Source: an uncultured bacterium
Lineage (GTDB): Bacteria; Planctomycetota; UBA1135; UBA2386
Reading direction: 5' to 3'
DNA: 44,765 nt
Assembly: GCA_937906475.1 (NCBI GenBank)
Contig: CALCZA010000141.1
Location: 1 to 44,765, forward strand
Shown: positions 44,756 to 44,765 of the stretch, piece after piece
How the letters are laid out: the number at the start of each line of letters is the position of its first letter
Position numbering within the stretch: position 1 is the stretch's first letter
Translations under genes and position numbers: made by a program
The notes under the pieces: model-generated
Told to the model about the DNA's origin: nothing
The model's input: only the letters and a program-made list of their open reading frames with translations
The model's database searches: none

Positions 44756-44765
44756 AACGGGCGCG

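Overview
The window looks like chromosome from a member of the Planctomycetota, probably one of its deep-branching high-GC lineages. This is inferred from the gene content and not from any marker gene. The pointers are secreted HEAT-repeat proteins, many lipoproteins and secreted proteins of no clear family, a histone-H1-like Lys/Ala-rich protein with a small conserved C-terminal domain, frequent GTG and TTG starts, and few strong ribosome-binding sites. No phage, transposase, insertion sequence or CRISPR array was seen. Only one gene is cut, by the left window edge.

Layout. 1-4338 (+): the end of a TPR protein, an exported alpha/beta-hydrolase-like protein that seems to have lost its nucleophile, and a membrane protein with a spermidine-synthase-like domain. 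4404-8666 (-): two paralogous secreted HEAT-repeat proteins separated by a strong intrinsic terminator. 8903-15178: an inositol-monophosphatase-family enzyme (-), then on + two lipoproteins, a DUF366 protein overlapping a UPF0104/LPG-synthase-TM flippase-like protein, and a PfkB sugar kinase. 15198-18490: a secreted protein (-) divergent from a PaaZ/BoxD-type aldehyde dehydrogenase (+). 18491-19093: a gene-poor stretch with hairpins and a tRNA-Val(GAC) (-). 19094-23613 (+): an unknown protein coupled to a coiled-coil lipoprotein, alanine dehydrogenase, and undecaprenyl-diphosphatase UppP. 23699-26150 (-): purC, mtnA and the H1-like gene in tight succession. 26222-28602: a lipoprotein (-) and a DUF3187 outer-membrane-type protein (+), divergent.

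The most notable system lies at 28811-38068. It is an apparently complete quinohemoprotein amine dehydrogenase (QHNDH) locus: qhpF (ABC exporter), qhpA (diheme alpha subunit), qhpD (radical SAM cross-linking enzyme), qhpC (small gamma subunit), qhpB (beta-propeller subunit) and qhpE (subtilisin-like leader peptidase), followed by the convergent qhpG (FAD-dependent tryptophan hydroxylase). In the characterised pathway, QhpD forms Cys-Asp/Glu thioether bonds in the gamma subunit, QhpG hydroxylates its tryptophan, QhpE removes the leader, QhpF exports it, and the alpha/beta/gamma complex oxidises primary amines in the periplasm. All residues needed for the three thioethers and the cysteine tryptophylquinone are present in QhpC at the expected spacing. 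The alpha subunit is much longer than the characterised enzymes because of low-complexity insertions, and no QhpR-type regulator was seen.

The right end (38124-44697) holds a DUF2325 protein and an unknown acidic protein upstream of qhpG on the minus strand, a CvpA-like membrane protein (+), and thiC preceded by a clear TPP riboswitch whose 3' end almost touches the start codon.
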